NCBI GenBank assembly: GCA_903813345.2
Contig: CAIIXF020000005.1
Location: 28,525,375-28,589,374, forward strand
Direction: 5' to 3'
Origin: Owenia fusiformis
Lineage: Eukaryota; Annelida; Polychaeta; Sabellida; Oweniidae
Length of the DNA stretch: 64,000 nt
Shown: piece after piece, positions 59,101-63,985 of the stretch
How positions within the stretch are numbered: position 1 is the stretch's first letter
Layout: each line of letters starts with the position of its first letter
Made by a program: the position numbers and the translations under genes
Notes under the pieces: generated by a model
Seen by the model: only the letters and a program-made list of their open reading frames with translations
Told to the model about the DNA's origin: nothing
The model's database searches: none

Positions 59101-60341
59101 GAACAACATAATTTCAAGGTCACCGACGGTTTATTGGATTCAGTAGCAATAAAGCGTATTACAAGAATTCACATTTAGATTGATAGCCAACTCAGACCTA
59201 AGGTCACATTGAATCCCTCAAGGCTGATAACCTAGTTTATTACCATTTCTTTTTATTACATCTTCTAATTTTCTCTCCGCTTCAGTGAGTATGAGTTTGT
59301 CATGTAAGCCGCTATATACTTAATCTGTAGTGAAATATACTTTAATTACTCAAGCTAGACAGAAAATTAATGGACACTGAAAATATATGGAGGTCTCCTA
59401 TTGAAGATCTCCATACTGTATATTAAACCTATACCTATTGATCGGTGATAAATTTTAGGAGATAAAATAGTTAACTGATTTAGAATCTTTCAGACAAAAC
59501 CTTCCAAGAACAGTGATTTATTCCATACTAAGGAGGGTTTACTGAGATTTCACACACAGCAAGGCAAGGTGTGTAAAATTCCAGTTAATCAGAACATTAT
59601 CATTTTCACTAGAATCGAATAAAAATAGGCTGGGTGCATGAGAGTGGATGCATGCTTGATTATTTCATGCATCTACGTGATTTCAAATAATATTTGAAAA
59701 ACGAAATCAGGCACAGTATATCATTTGAAATCATGTAGATGCATGAAATAATCAAGCATGCATCCACTCTCATGCACTCAGGCTATTTTTATTTGATTCT
59801 TGTGAAAATGATACTGTCAACTTCATAGTTGAGTGAAAATCTATAAATAGTATCATAGGGAATAACAAGCCAGGTGCTTATGCAGGTCAAATGTCTCATT
59901 ATGTCTGAATGTCAAATTGATAGTGTTGACCTAATTAACCCTTGCAGAAAAAATTTCCTTGCAAAAATCATTCTTTTTAGTGTTATTGGTTAATATCTTT
60001 TGCAATATGTGAAAAGTATTTAGCACATGACTCAATGAATATTAGATGATTTAATGCACTCATGCATTGTTTCCTAGACTTTGCATCCATGCTGCAGCAC
60101 TCATGCAAAGCCTGGAAACAACACATATTAAATCATCCTACAATTCATTGAGTCCTTGGCTTCAATCACTTAATAAGTGAGTTATCCAGTTAATTAATTA
60201 TGAATAACCTGTGATAAACAGTACCTTATATGAGAGCATGTCATTGTCCTCAACATATCCAATCTGTTGGTCTTGGAGGTACTCAACTGGTTTAAGCCGA
60301 TGATTCGCAATGCCTGGTTTATCTATGATAGTCTTGAAATT
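2035..60341 (-). CDS. KDM3: KDM3-family JmjC histone H3K9 demethylase, 19 exons, 5' end missing
   Basis: Nineteen minus-strand exons join with consistent phase and GT-AG borders into 2,762 codons plus a TAA at 2035-2037. Residue numbers in these entries count from the first residue inside the window. KDM3 enzymes are nuclear Fe(II)/2-oxoglutarate dioxygenases that remove methyl groups from H3K9me1/2. Seen here: conserved N-terminal region (1-165), low-complexity basic region (166-830), charged Arg/Glu helix (about 830-930), Ser/Thr/Pro/Gln-rich region (1015-1880), cysteine region (1920-2060), LRDLL nuclear-receptor-type box (2290-2294), JmjC domain (about 2440-2740) with ligands His2561, Asp2563 and His2691. 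The length exceeds vertebrate KDM3A/B and resembles JMJD1C. The start codon and promoter lie beyond 64000. Family assignment is very secure; which vertebrate paralogue it matches best was not tested. Confidence 0.96.
2284..2770 (-). mobile_element. mariner/Tc1-superfamily relic (3' end of transposase plus one terminus)
   Basis: At 2286-2309 (plus) the sequence reads CAGGGTGGTCAAAAAAATGG followed by gaca, preceded by TA at 2284-2285. This is the style of a mariner/Tc1 terminus at its TA target. Inward on the minus strand, a broken frame ends [20 protein letters not shown] then HIECLFM and a stop, matching the C-terminal tail of IS630/Tc1/mariner transposases. An in-frame TGA lies just upstream and the frame is disrupted. 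The catalytic core and the other end were not found, so the copy is dead and truncated. It sits in the KDM3 intron between exons R and S. Confidence 0.7.
2835..2969 (-). CDS. KDM3: KDM3 exon R, end of JmjC domain
   Basis: Exon R encodes residues 2693-2737 (45 codons), phase 0 to 0. The acceptor is cttag and the donor is [26 protein letters not shown] and [20 protein letters not shown] match the universal end of KDM3 proteins. Confidence 0.97.
3203..3636 (-). CDS. KDM3: KDM3 exon Q, catalytic core of JmjC domain
   Basis: Exon Q encodes residues 2548-2692, ending in phase 0. The acceptor is cttcag and the donor is [25 protein letters not shown] carries the HxD iron ligands (His2561, Asp2563). 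[20 protein letters not shown] and [13 protein letters not shown] carry the third ligand, His2691, in the last-but-one codon. All three metal ligands are intact, so the enzyme is predicted to be active. Confidence 0.98.
3920..4141 (-). CDS. KDM3: KDM3 exon P, JmjC domain
   Basis: Exon P encodes residues 2474-2547 plus one base. The acceptor is ttacag and the donor is [65 protein letters not shown] are near-diagnostic for KDM3 JmjC domains. Confidence 0.97.
4442..5399 (-). CDS. KDM3: KDM3 exon O, LRDLL box and start of JmjC domain
   Basis: Residues 2155-2473 plus one base are encoded here. The acceptor is tttcag and the donor is GTAAGT. It has a disordered start, [21 protein letters not shown] (an LxxLL box at 2290-2294, kept in vertebrate KDM3), [36 protein letters not shown] and [11 protein letters not shown]. 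These are hallmark KDM3 sequences leading into the JmjC fold. Confidence 0.97.
5424..5456 (+). promoter_or_regulatory. dispersed GTCTGC-N7-GATGCATTATGGG motif, copy 3
   Basis: GTCTGCC starts at 5428 and GATGCATTATGGG at 5441, an offset of 13. It lies in the KDM3 intron only 25 bases upstream of the exon O acceptor, overlapping the region where the branch point is expected. Confidence 0.5.
5640..5758 (-). CDS. KDM3: KDM3 exon N
   Basis: Exon N encodes residues 2115-2154. The acceptor is cttcag; the donor is GTATGT in phase 0. [26 protein letters not shown] and NGVSQ match the KDM3 block LL.AMH.LR.KYGIK..C.C...NGVSQ. The Cys pair (CPC) is conserved in the family. Confidence 0.93.
5759..8384. 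other. KDM3 intron between exons M and N
   Basis: There is no supported gene in this 2.6-kb AT-rich intron. It holds the candidate MITE at 7187-7347. Short open frames here are in random-looking sequence. Confidence 0.7.
7187..7347. mobile_element. candidate MITE with approx. 35-bp inverted ends
   Basis: CTTTGAAATACTCCCC followed by tataatgtggggacag (to 7221) faces ctgtccccacatttacgggga (7316-7336) followed by actttgaaagga. The arms pair nearly throughout, with the loop about 95 bp. No coding sequence. The structure fits a small non-autonomous DNA transposon; target duplications are not clear. Confidence 0.5.
8385..8492 (-). CDS. KDM3: KDM3 exon M
   Basis: A 108-nt exon encodes residues 2079-2114 plus one base. 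The acceptor is ttccag and the donor is [22 protein letters not shown] matches the family's HDHKHLMPTQIIPGS. It is too short to show as a long open frame, but phase and similarity are unambiguous. Confidence 0.92.
8493..9278. other. KDM3 intron between exons L and M
   Basis: A 0.8-kb AT-rich intron. I see no gene, repeat array or structured element in it. Confidence 0.7.
9279..9455 (-). CDS. KDM3: KDM3 exon L, CxxC...HxxC zinc finger
   Basis: Exon L encodes residues 2020-2078 plus one base. The acceptor is ttttag and the donor is [26 protein letters not shown] and [16 protein letters not shown] carry the KDM3 zinc-ligand pattern: Cys2035, Cys2038, His2046, Cys2049, Cys2052, Cys2057 and Cys2060, all as in active family members. 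Confidence 0.96.
9456..9786. other. KDM3 intron between exons K and L
   Basis: A 331-bp intron bounded by exact splice signals; nothing else is seen. Confidence 0.7.
9787..10001 (-). CDS. KDM3: KDM3 exon K, linker between cysteine clusters
   Basis: Exon K encodes residues 1948-2019 plus one base. The acceptor is caatag and the donor is [26 protein letters not shown] and [15 protein letters not shown] match KDM3 sequence (GFS.P.....M.LW and GDKFC.LV.SEK.AL). It links the first cysteine group to the CxxC finger in the next exon. Confidence 0.94.
10002..10734. other. KDM3 intron between exons J and K
   Basis: A 733-bp AT-rich intron. A 60-codon plus-strand frame at 10295-10477 has no recognisable features and is treated as chance. 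Confidence 0.7.
10735..10933 (-). CDS. KDM3: KDM3 exon J, first part of cysteine/zinc-finger region
   Basis: Exon J encodes residues 1882-1947. The acceptor is tttcag; the donor is GTAAAT, leaving two bases. The KDM3 signature [20 protein letters not shown]...FCRFYAFRR is present, with Cys1920, Cys1923 and Cys1941. Known family members need this region plus the next cysteines for full demethylase activity. Confidence 0.95.
11168..13769 (-). CDS. KDM3: KDM3 exon I, large Ser/Thr/Pro/Gln-rich region
   Basis: This 2,602-nt exon encodes residues 1015-1881. The acceptor is tttcag; the donor is GTAAGT in phase 1. It opens with about 60 residues of helical, Gln/Lys/Glu-rich sequence. Then comes low-complexity sequence with PPPVSIP-type repeats and runs of Thr/Ala and Ser. 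[18 protein letters not shown] matches the conserved LKKAWLTRHSEEDK block of JMJD1C/KDM3B. A Cys cluster ([15 protein letters not shown]) and a Lys/Arg-rich end ([20 protein letters not shown]) precede the zinc-finger exons. Confidence 0.95.
13770..14442. other. KDM3 intron between exons H and I
   Basis: A 673-bp AT-rich intron with no gene or repeat array seen. Confidence 0.7.
14443..14622 (-). CDS. KDM3: KDM3 exon H, Ser/Thr-rich segment
   Basis: Exon H encodes residues 955-1014 (60 codons), phase 0 to 0. The acceptor is tttcag and the donor is GTATGC. The peptide starts [20 protein letters not shown] and ends [11 protein letters not shown]. It is likely disordered with a short helix at the end. 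No domain is recognised; it is placed in the gene by splice sites and phase. Confidence 0.85.
14623..16152. other. KDM3 intron between exons G and H
   Basis: A 1.5-kb AT-rich intron with no supported feature. Confidence 0.65.
16153..16435 (-). CDS. KDM3: KDM3 exon G, Arg/Glu-rich charged helix
   Basis: Exon G encodes residues 860-954. The acceptor is ttacag; the donor is GTAAGT in phase 0. About 60 residues are almost entirely Arg, Glu, Asp and Lys (for example [20 protein letters not shown]), then a mixed segment ends LLKPGGAHK. With the end of exon F this forms about 90 residues of ER-type sequence, expected to be a single charged alpha helix or a coiled coil. The exon border falls inside the helix. 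Confidence 0.9.
17936..18080 (+). repeat. 18-bp minisatellite, about 7 imperfect copies
   Basis: The unit is close to CTCAATGAAGCAAAAATG. Copies vary (gatgcaaag, gaagtgaaa, gcagcaaaa). Since 18 is a multiple of 3, the array keeps an open frame of MLNEAKM-type repeats within a 94-codon frame (17897-18181), but the surrounding sequence gives no sign of a gene. Confidence 0.8.
18181..18500 (+). repeat. degenerate approx. 30-bp tandem repeat
   Basis: A sequence close to GGATATGATTTCAGGATAAA followed by tgtcttgac recurs about eight to ten times with indels and drift. It starts just past the 18-bp array. Confidence 0.7.
19977..21888 (-). CDS. KDM3: KDM3 exon F, long disordered region ending in charged helix
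   Basis: This 1,912-nt exon encodes residues 223-859. The acceptor is tttcag; the donor is GTATGT, leaving two bases (AG). The first half is Lys/Ser/Thr/Asn-rich with many KVKP-type basic repeats. [20 protein letters not shown] matches the PLIID...VYRDPALI block of JMJD1C/KDM3B, and a His/Ala/Leu-rich stretch follows. The exon ends in an Arg/Glu-rich helix ([20 protein letters not shown]) that continues into exon G. Nuclear-localisation-like basic clusters are frequent. One GATGCATTATGGG core lies in its coding sequence at 20844-20856. Confidence 0.94.
23012..23710 (-). CDS. P2X7 intracellular (ballast) domain protein, stand-alone
   Basis: An intact single-exon ORF of 232 codons. Residues 1-125 are Ser/Thr/Asn-rich with a basic patch ([11 protein letters not shown]). 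From about residue 128 there is a cysteine motif ([10 protein letters not shown]) and then a domain like the cytosolic C-terminal domain of the P2X7 receptor. The ending [20 protein letters not shown] followed by EYKGH corresponds to the receptor's 'LPSCCRWRIRKEFP..G.Y.G' end. In P2X7 that domain binds zinc and guanine nucleotide. No transmembrane segments are present, so this is not a channel. Invertebrate genomes carry many such stand-alone copies. The neighbouring transposase suggests it is carried by a transposon. Function unknown. Confidence 0.75.
   Translation of the reverse strand: MESRTYSLKINVTEEQRLVIESLYDHYDWNFDPIEDSYKNSRLNNTEKTVNVNRRKAAKRKTSASISSETVAICSLETVATDSSTEDESQASQSISILTGMIPQHVSTEPPQPPNNDSPSSNEESHDCPHCFWNPCVVNEAKYEPFWRTTNATPSLSNIITRRKLYKEFWRMINNLGLWRHPNYLTKKAASKSSDRSIIYHKREIMPTCVVTQVREWFPNPPGIEYKGHVYQ
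23711..24545. other. spacer between divergent transposon genes
   Basis: 835 bp separate the start codons of the P2X7-domain gene and the transposase. Both promoters would have to lie here. The sequence is AT-rich; no specific promoter element is convincing. Confidence 0.4.
24549..26172 (+). pseudogene. ISL2EU/IS4EU-like DDE transposase, frameshifted
   Basis: Three frame segments form one protein. A start at 24546/24549 ([16 protein letters not shown]) runs 40-odd codons to a stop and is out of phase with the main ORF at 24620-25645. The protein resumes in another phase at about 25630 and ends at 26172. Seen in the main [16 protein letters not shown] (Asp, residue 222), [11 protein letters not shown] (Asp, residue 288) and [10 protein letters not shown] (residue 313). 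These match the D/D and DxWHxAK signature of the ISL2EU/IS4EU (PHIS) superfamily. The last part has [17 protein letters not shown], where the acidic residue and the YHS-type block are expected, and an [12 protein letters not shown]-like tail. At least one frameshift near 25630-25640, an in-frame TGA at 25687-25689 and a probable 5' frameshift mark it as inactive. Confidence 0.75.
29721..29733. repeat. C13 homopolymer run
   Basis: Uninterrupted C run in an otherwise AT-rich intron. Confidence 0.85.
30640..30795 (-). mobile_element. hairpin-type dispersed repeat, copy 1
   Basis: AGCATGATAAACCATGATGT at 30689 begins a 37-bp arm that pairs with the arm at 30754-30791 (ending catggtttatcatgttg) around a 28-bp spacer. 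The adjacent 30645-30680 segment (minus strand gtgaaacagaaaaatgctag) is shared with copies at 31.5 and 50.5 kb. It is a small non-coding repeat family, probably a MITE. Confidence 0.6.
31092..31112. repeat. GA dinucleotide microsatellite
   Basis: About ten uninterrupted AG units. Confidence 0.8.
31484..31565 (+). repeat. same dispersed repeat family, copy 2 (no long hairpin)
   Basis: CATGATAAATCATGACATCT, ttctcagcc and gtgaaacggaaagatgctat are shared with the copies at 30.7 and 50.5 kb in the same order. Confidence 0.6.
35456..35627 (-). CDS. KDM3: KDM3 exon E, Ser/Thr/Lys-rich linker
   Basis: Residues 166-222 plus one base are encoded between a ttccag acceptor and a GTCAGT donor. The peptide is low complexity, rich in Ser, Thr, Pro, Lys and Val (for example [20 protein letters not shown]), and likely disordered. 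No domain is recognisable. It belongs to the gene by strand, phase (0 in, 1 out, matching both neighbours) and composition. It is isolated by introns of 15.3 and 13.6 kb. Confidence 0.85.
35885..36040 (-). mobile_element. LINE (non-LTR retrotransposon) reverse transcriptase fragment
   Basis: The minus strand at 35891-35950 reads [26 protein letters not shown](S/T)xLxPLLF is a hallmark of non-LTR reverse transcriptases (finger/palm region before the YADD box). No YADD or other domain is found nearby, and the open frame is short, so this is a small dead fragment. Confidence 0.7.
36912..38195 (-). repeat. left inverted arm of palindromic element
   Basis: 1,284 bp. The outer 500 bp are non-coding and include the hairpin GGATGCCCAACGGGCATCC near 36987. 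The inner part encodes, on minus, [20 protein letters not shown] ... [11 protein letters not shown] and, after frame changes, the CXC-type tail. It starts precisely at ATAATGG, shared with the right arm. Confidence 0.8.
37416..38192 (-). pseudogene. C-terminal half-copy of PIN-like/CXC element protein (left arm)
   Basis: The minus strand reads [40 protein letters not shown] and [20 protein letters not shown] in one open frame (38192-37869). It then resumes, after a frame change and stops, as a cysteine-rich tail. The segment between SCIHG and the tail is present here and deleted in the right-arm copy. It has no N-terminal half, so it is a partial duplicate. Confidence 0.65.
38265..39457 (+). 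pseudogene. multicopy element protein: PIN/FEN-like domain plus TSO1-like CXC tail, disrupted
   Basis: The segments are [56 protein letters not shown], then an in-frame TAG at 38646 and a TAA about 30 bases later. They are followed in the same frame by [20 protein letters not shown] and [18 protein letters not shown] (acidic motif like PIN/XPG-type nucleases). After a deletion and frame change come [13 protein letters not shown] and a tail with [20 protein letters not shown]-type spacing, similar to CXC domains. The same layout recurs in many uncharacterised, multicopy animal proteins that I associate with mobile elements. The nuclease role is inferred from the DDTD motif only. Confidence 0.6.
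38943..39978 (+). repeat. right inverted arm of palindromic element
   Basis: 1,036 bp, matching the left arm in inverse orientation, but with one internal deletion of about 250 bp at 39073-39085 that shifts the frame between the [11 protein letters not shown] block and the CXC tail. Confidence 0.8.
43391..43420 (+). promoter_or_regulatory. dispersed GTCTGC-N7-GATGCATTATGGG motif, copy 4
   Basis: GTCTGCT starts at 43395 and GATGCATTATGGG at 43408, an offset of 13. It is followed by ccattatggc, partly repeating the core. It is deep within the 15.3-kb KDM3 intron. Confidence 0.5.
47901..47912. repeat. G12 homopolymer run
   Basis: G run following gtaggag; likely polymorphic and prone to sequencing error. 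Confidence 0.8.
48785..48975 (+). repeat. weak approx. 44-bp tandem similarity
   Basis: GCAATACCA recurs at about 48788, 48831 and 48874, with gcatgctgaggtca / gcaccatggggtca following in two copies. Degenerate; may be an old minisatellite. Confidence 0.35.
50488..50575 (+). repeat. same dispersed repeat family, copy 3
   Basis: TTATGATAAACCATGACATC, ttagccctgagatg and gtgaaacagaaagatgctat, then gagtatcagaatg, match copy 2 along about 80 bp. Confidence 0.6.
50929..51017 (-). CDS. KDM3: KDM3 exon D, end of conserved N-terminal region
   Basis: Exon D encodes residues 136-165, finishing the split codon and ending in phase 0. The acceptor is ttgcag and the donor is [25 protein letters not shown] matches the family's VVHSLLKGE.IGI..RRRS, a strongly conserved KDM3 signature just before the disordered middle of the protein. 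Confidence 0.92.
51018..52885. other. KDM3 intron between exons C and D
   Basis: A 1.9-kb AT-rich intron. It contains motif copy 5 at 51471-51502. A 67-codon frame at 51827-52030 has no recognisable feature. Confidence 0.6.
51471..51502 (+). promoter_or_regulatory. dispersed GTCTGC-N8-GATGCATTATGGG motif, copy 5
   Basis: GTCTGCT starts at 51475 and GATGCATTATGGG at 51489, an offset of 14. The flank GAAC follows the core. It lies in the intron between KDM3 exons C and D. Confidence 0.45.
52886..52970 (-). CDS. KDM3: KDM3 exon C, conserved N-terminal region
   Basis: This 85-nt exon encodes residues 108-135 plus one base. The acceptor is attag and the donor is GTGAGA. The peptide ends [15 protein letters not shown], matching the family's 'VDPSMVQM' block. 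It leaves one base (G) that the next exon completes to Val. Confidence 0.9.
54050..54960 (+). repeat. approx. 141-147-bp satellite, four units plus a divergent fifth
   Basis: AATATGAACAAAATCGCTCC recurs at 54190, 54331 (one change), 54478 and 54625, spacings 141, 147 and 147. A divergent start at 54924 leads into the GACG repeats. Each unit carries AAATGGCGGCCATTTTTCAA-type palindromic sequence and ctactttt(c/t)gagttatag. The middle units are nearly identical. The same AAAATGGC/GGCCATTTT words extend back to about 53980. Confidence 0.85.
54965..55000 (+). repeat. GACG microsatellite, first block
   Basis: Seven or so tetranucleotide units GACG with one GACA, immediately after the divergent satellite unit. 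Confidence 0.85.
55107..55192 (+). repeat. GACG/GTAC mixed microsatellite, second block
   Basis: GGACGGACGTACGTACGGAC-type sequence continues for about 85 bp. GTAC and GACG tetramers alternate, making it rich in self-complementary ACGTACGT words. It stays open in several frames, producing RTDGRTDV-type artefact peptides on plus and VRPSVRPS on minus. Confidence 0.85.
55199..55250 (+). repeat. 25-bp direct duplication next to microsatellite
   Basis: TATCCCTCCGAACTTCGTTC followed by gatgg is present twice in a row. Each copy contains the palindrome CGAACTTCGTTCG. Confidence 0.8.
55646..55895 (+). repeat. 39-bp tandem repeat, five full copies plus decayed ones
   Basis: The anchor ATTATACAAGAACACCAATT occurs at 55654, 55693, 55732, 55771 and 55810, exactly 39 apart and almost identical. 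The array then decays to ATAAGAATACCTAATACAAG-like pieces up to about 55895. Confidence 0.9.
58696..58899 (-). CDS. KDM3: KDM3 exon B, conserved N-terminal region
   Basis: Exon B encodes residues 40-107 (68 codons), phase 0 to 0. The acceptor is ttccag and the donor is GTAAGA. The motif [20 protein letters not shown] matches the GYRVRVYR...QWF.G.I block of KDM3 proteins, a Tudor/SH3-like barrel segment conserved among JMJD1 members. Splice sites and family similarity agree exactly. Confidence 0.93.
59592..59815. mobile_element. long hairpin (MITE candidate), arms about 95 bp
   Basis: CATTTTCACTAGAATCGAAT at 59601 pairs with the segment ending tgtgaaaatg at 59810. Within the arms, gcatgagagtggatgcatgc and gattatttcatgcatctac pair almost perfectly with 59725-59780. 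The loop is about 30-40 bp. Fold-back structure with no coding content; typical of a MITE. Confidence 0.7.
60029..60154. mobile_element. second hairpin (MITE candidate), arms about 50 bp
   Basis: GACTCAATGAATATTAGATG, atttaatg and gtttcctagactttgcat face atgcaaagcctggaaac, attaaatcatc and attcattgagtc. The arms are less perfect than at 59.6 kb, with small indels. Different sequence from that element. Confidence 0.65.
60225..60341 (-). CDS. KDM3: KDM3 exon A (first in window), N-terminal region
   Basis: This exon encodes residues 1-39, in phase 0 at both ends. The acceptor is tttttcag and the donor is GTACTG. The peptide contains [20 protein letters not shown], which lines up with the KDM3/JMJD1C N-terminal segment that follows the Trp-rich start of the protein. 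No earlier exon was found between 60342 and 64000, so the exons encoding the true N terminus must lie outside the window. Confidence 0.9.
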
Positions 60342-61134
60342 CTGAAAAAAACAAAGTAGGGCAAAATATATAAATAAAATTAATAAACAAACAAGGTTAT
60401 TTCAATACATTACAACAACCATAATACATATAAATTTGCCTGTGCAAACATCTTTACATAAATAACAATGAAAATATTGTTTAACATTGCCTCAATAATA
60501 TGGCTAATATGCATTTGTTATATAGATGTGTTAGATACAGACAACATATTCAAAATAATAGTTTTTTTCTAAATAAATCAACGATTGGAGTTCAACTCCG
60601 GAACATGACCTAGACTTCTGCATTCAGGTTTCAAAACAAAGCACCAAACACTCCTGATAAATGTCAGCAATGTTTAGATGTTGGCCCTTGCATAAATGTT
60701 GTAAAATGTCAGCTAAAAGTGAAGAAATCAGCAGTAAGAGTCAAGCAGTCACCTTACTTGTTAATGATAACAATTTCAGAAATATGATATGACATTCCAT
60801 TCACTATAACCTATAGGAAGATGGTGGGTGGAGGAGTAGTAGAGCGGGACCTCTAAATAACAAAATGCTGATATATGGCAGACTAGGAACTAGAGATAGC
60901 GTTCTTGCCTAAACCTGAACCATGACCTGCTGCTGATAGCTGACTCTATTTATGTTGGCCAGGTTTGCAGTATTTATAAAGAGAACATGGTAAAAAGCAT
61001 ATAAGTATAAGTAGTGGCATGATTGAAACATTATGAACCAGGAATCCAAAGTGCAATGTTTGGTATGATACTACTGTCTAATTTCAGTGAAAGTTAATTC
61101 GTCTTGCTCCTCTCAACTATTTATTTCACTAACC

Positions 61135-61245
61135 AGAGTTCATGTCTTTCAAAATCATGCAGTTTTTCACCATTCTGAGCACTTTTCAAGTGATTTTGGG
61201 CCAAAGTTGTCAAATGTGTAGCCCCTGGAATTTTTTGAAAAGTAA
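61135..61245 (+). repeat. dispersed repeat, copy in plus orientation
   Basis: CTTTCAAAATCATGCAGTTT, ttcaccatt, gagcacttt and tgattttgggccaaagttgtcaaa are repeated in inverse orientation at 63.9 kb over about 100 bp. Confidence 0.7.
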
Positions 61246-63875
61246 ACAACTCTCCCCTAGGCAAAAGATGGCAAGGGCCTGGAGCCACTCTGCCCCATCC
61301 TTTGTCTTTCACCCTGAGCAGAGAGTAAGGAAAGGATCATTCAGACTTGATGTAAAACTCAAAATGATCAACATCTGTTAAAATTACCAATACACATCCT
61401 TCCTGACTGCCAAGTACAACATATCACTTTCTACATAATGACCATAACAGTGAAATATAAGAGCACACAAACACAAACATACATCATAGTAATGTCACAG
61501 ATGATCTTACTATACATGTGTGAACCATCACAGACCATCTATTTTATCTTACCCTGAAGTCATCTCATGTACTATATAGCCTCTGACCAAGACGGAAAAT
61601 TTTATATTTACCAATCAGAAAGCAAGGCATAAGCAGACTTATATGTTTCCCTAATATGGAGAACCATTTTTGAGAAGCAAAATGCTCTGATTGAATTGTC
61701 TTGGCTAGTTTATCAGTAAAGGTCAATAAGTGGGAGACATTACAAAGGGTAGTTCCCTCCAGCAAGGGTCATCTCTACAACCCAGGTGCTATCAGTCAAT
61801 GACCTTCTGAACCCACTTTCCCAGGCCTCTATAAACCTTCCAAATACCCCTATGGCACCTCAAAGTGTACCATAAAGATATGATTTCAATACCAGACGTC
61901 TGCTAACAAATGTGGCACAGTTAAACAAGATGAGTGTACCAATCTGTTATAATTTCTCTGTGACCATCTCTCTCTCTAAATTCAGATGAGTCTCCCACTT
62001 TTTGCACTTCTGTATAATCTGGCATGTTGACTATGTGTCTCTATGGTTTGTTCATTGTAAAATCTATTATTTTCTTCCTTATTTTAAATTTTATAACATT
62101 GCCATGCTTTTCTAACATGGTCATGCCATTTTATCCAGAAGGGATGTCCAATAGATCACAACCTTGCTATCATCATTAGCTTTCAGTTAACACCACCTGA
62201 CACCCTTACTCAAACACCAGACTCAAATATCAACAAAATTGATCCCTGTCATCTCCAACTGTCTGAAATAGACCACCCTTTGTAAGACCTTGACAGACAT
62301 CATCCACTCTAATTTAGACCCCCTCTAATCTAACCTAGAGACAATTTCATAACCTTGTCTTTATCCATCTGAATAATTACATTTTCTGCCCAAAGAAGCT
62401 TACATATCCATTCCACTTTAGAAGTTCCAAAAATACTGTGAAAGCTCCATTTGAGACCATTAAGACCATATCAGTAGTTAAATCAACAGTATACTTAAGA
62501 GTGAAGTATAGCTAGTAAAAGGGTATTCAGGGTATTCTGTGACCATAACCATACTAAGTTACTAATTTCACAGTATCCTTAACAACATGCTCTCTAAAAG
62601 TACATGCCCTGCTGATGGAAGATGATATATTAATTCCTTAGACAATCAGGAGTTTCTCAGTGATTGGTCATGGATACATATCCCAGATGACTAACGTAGC
62701 TACAGTTTGAATTGTGCTCTAACAAGATTATTACCATTGTGGTTTTCCATTCACTCTCCCTCATTTGACAAACTTGATGACGCATCAGAAGAATTGAGAA
62801 AGAACCCTCAGAACAATGCAGTCCATATATCTCATATATCCCCTCCCTTTGCTAATGAATAACACTTGTTATTCTCCCCAAGAGGGCACCTAGAACTGAG
62901 GGTGCTGATAACAGCTGGGTAATTAACCGTTTGAACTCTATGTTCTTATAGCCGAGTAAATTATAGAAGAGATACAAGGGAACTGAATACCAAGGGCACA
63001 TCATTAAATCATTTCTGAGTACACTTAAAATTAATGTGGCGTACCAGAAGGTGATCAGATTTCTCCCGCATATATTGATTGTGCCAACAAGGCTAGCTTA
63101 GCTTACGAGTAACAGTTAATTTCCTGTAGATATTACATTCTAATAAGTGACTCCCTCTATTGAGTGAACTAGGAACTAAATACAATAACAAAACATAATG
63201 ACATACATTTTATATGACTGATGTATAAATGATGGTACTTCATCGATATACAAACATATTCATCATATTTATACAGTAATGAAATAAACTGTATCTGACA
63301 TTTTATTTTTTGAACTGCAACAGCCAACAAATGTCAGGTATTGTAAAAATTCAAATGTTTCTCCCAAAACATTCATTATTTTCGTAAATCTACATGCATA
63401 CTACATATGAAAACATTAATTGAATTGAATGGTGGTATATATAAATTGTAAGGTAAATGAATGTATGGAATTATATAGCGGATGTACTCCGGGCTTGAAA
63501 CCTTGTTGTGAGCAAGTATTTATGACAACATATTTCTGTTTGCAATACAACTATCTACAACCCTGTATTGAACATATACTTGTATTAAACCATCTGCCTA
63601 GTGGTTTTCTGATTTATTAGTAGCTACTGTATGTATATAATTGCTGCATGATAGAAGGATTCTACTATATTGGAATGTCCCCCATCCCTACACATAAAGC
63701 ATTGAATTCTAACCACTATATTTTACACCAAGAGAAAGGGGAAATGTTTTTATGAATGTCAATGGTGTCTTTTTAAAGCAGCCATCTTTCTGCCTGGCAA
63801 TGATCCTAGCTTGATGGTGCATCATGGACAAGCACATATCCATGTATACCTCAGGCCAGTAGCCAGCTTTTGCCA

Positions 63876-63985
63876 AAGGAGTTAACTATTCAAAAAATTC
63901 CATGTTTGACAACTTTGGCCCAAAATCACCGAAAGGTGCTCATAATAGTGAATGAAAAACTGCATGATTTTGAAAGAATTTTTGA
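63876..63985 (-). repeat. dispersed repeat, inverted copy
   Basis: TTTGACAACTTTGGCCCAAA, then atcacc, ggtgctc, gtgaatgaaaaactgcatgattttgaaag: the reverse complement of 61135-61245 with few changes. It runs nearly to the window end. Confidence 0.7.

Larger units (their letters stand above)
58900..60224. other. KDM3 intron between exons A and B
   Basis: A 1.3-kb intron carrying two separate hairpin elements (about 59592-59815 and 60029-60154). Confidence 0.65.

Noticed and set aside
63811-63830. GATGGTGCATCATGG as another copy of the dispersed motif
   Set aside because: The core differs at several positions and there is no GTCTGC at the right distance.
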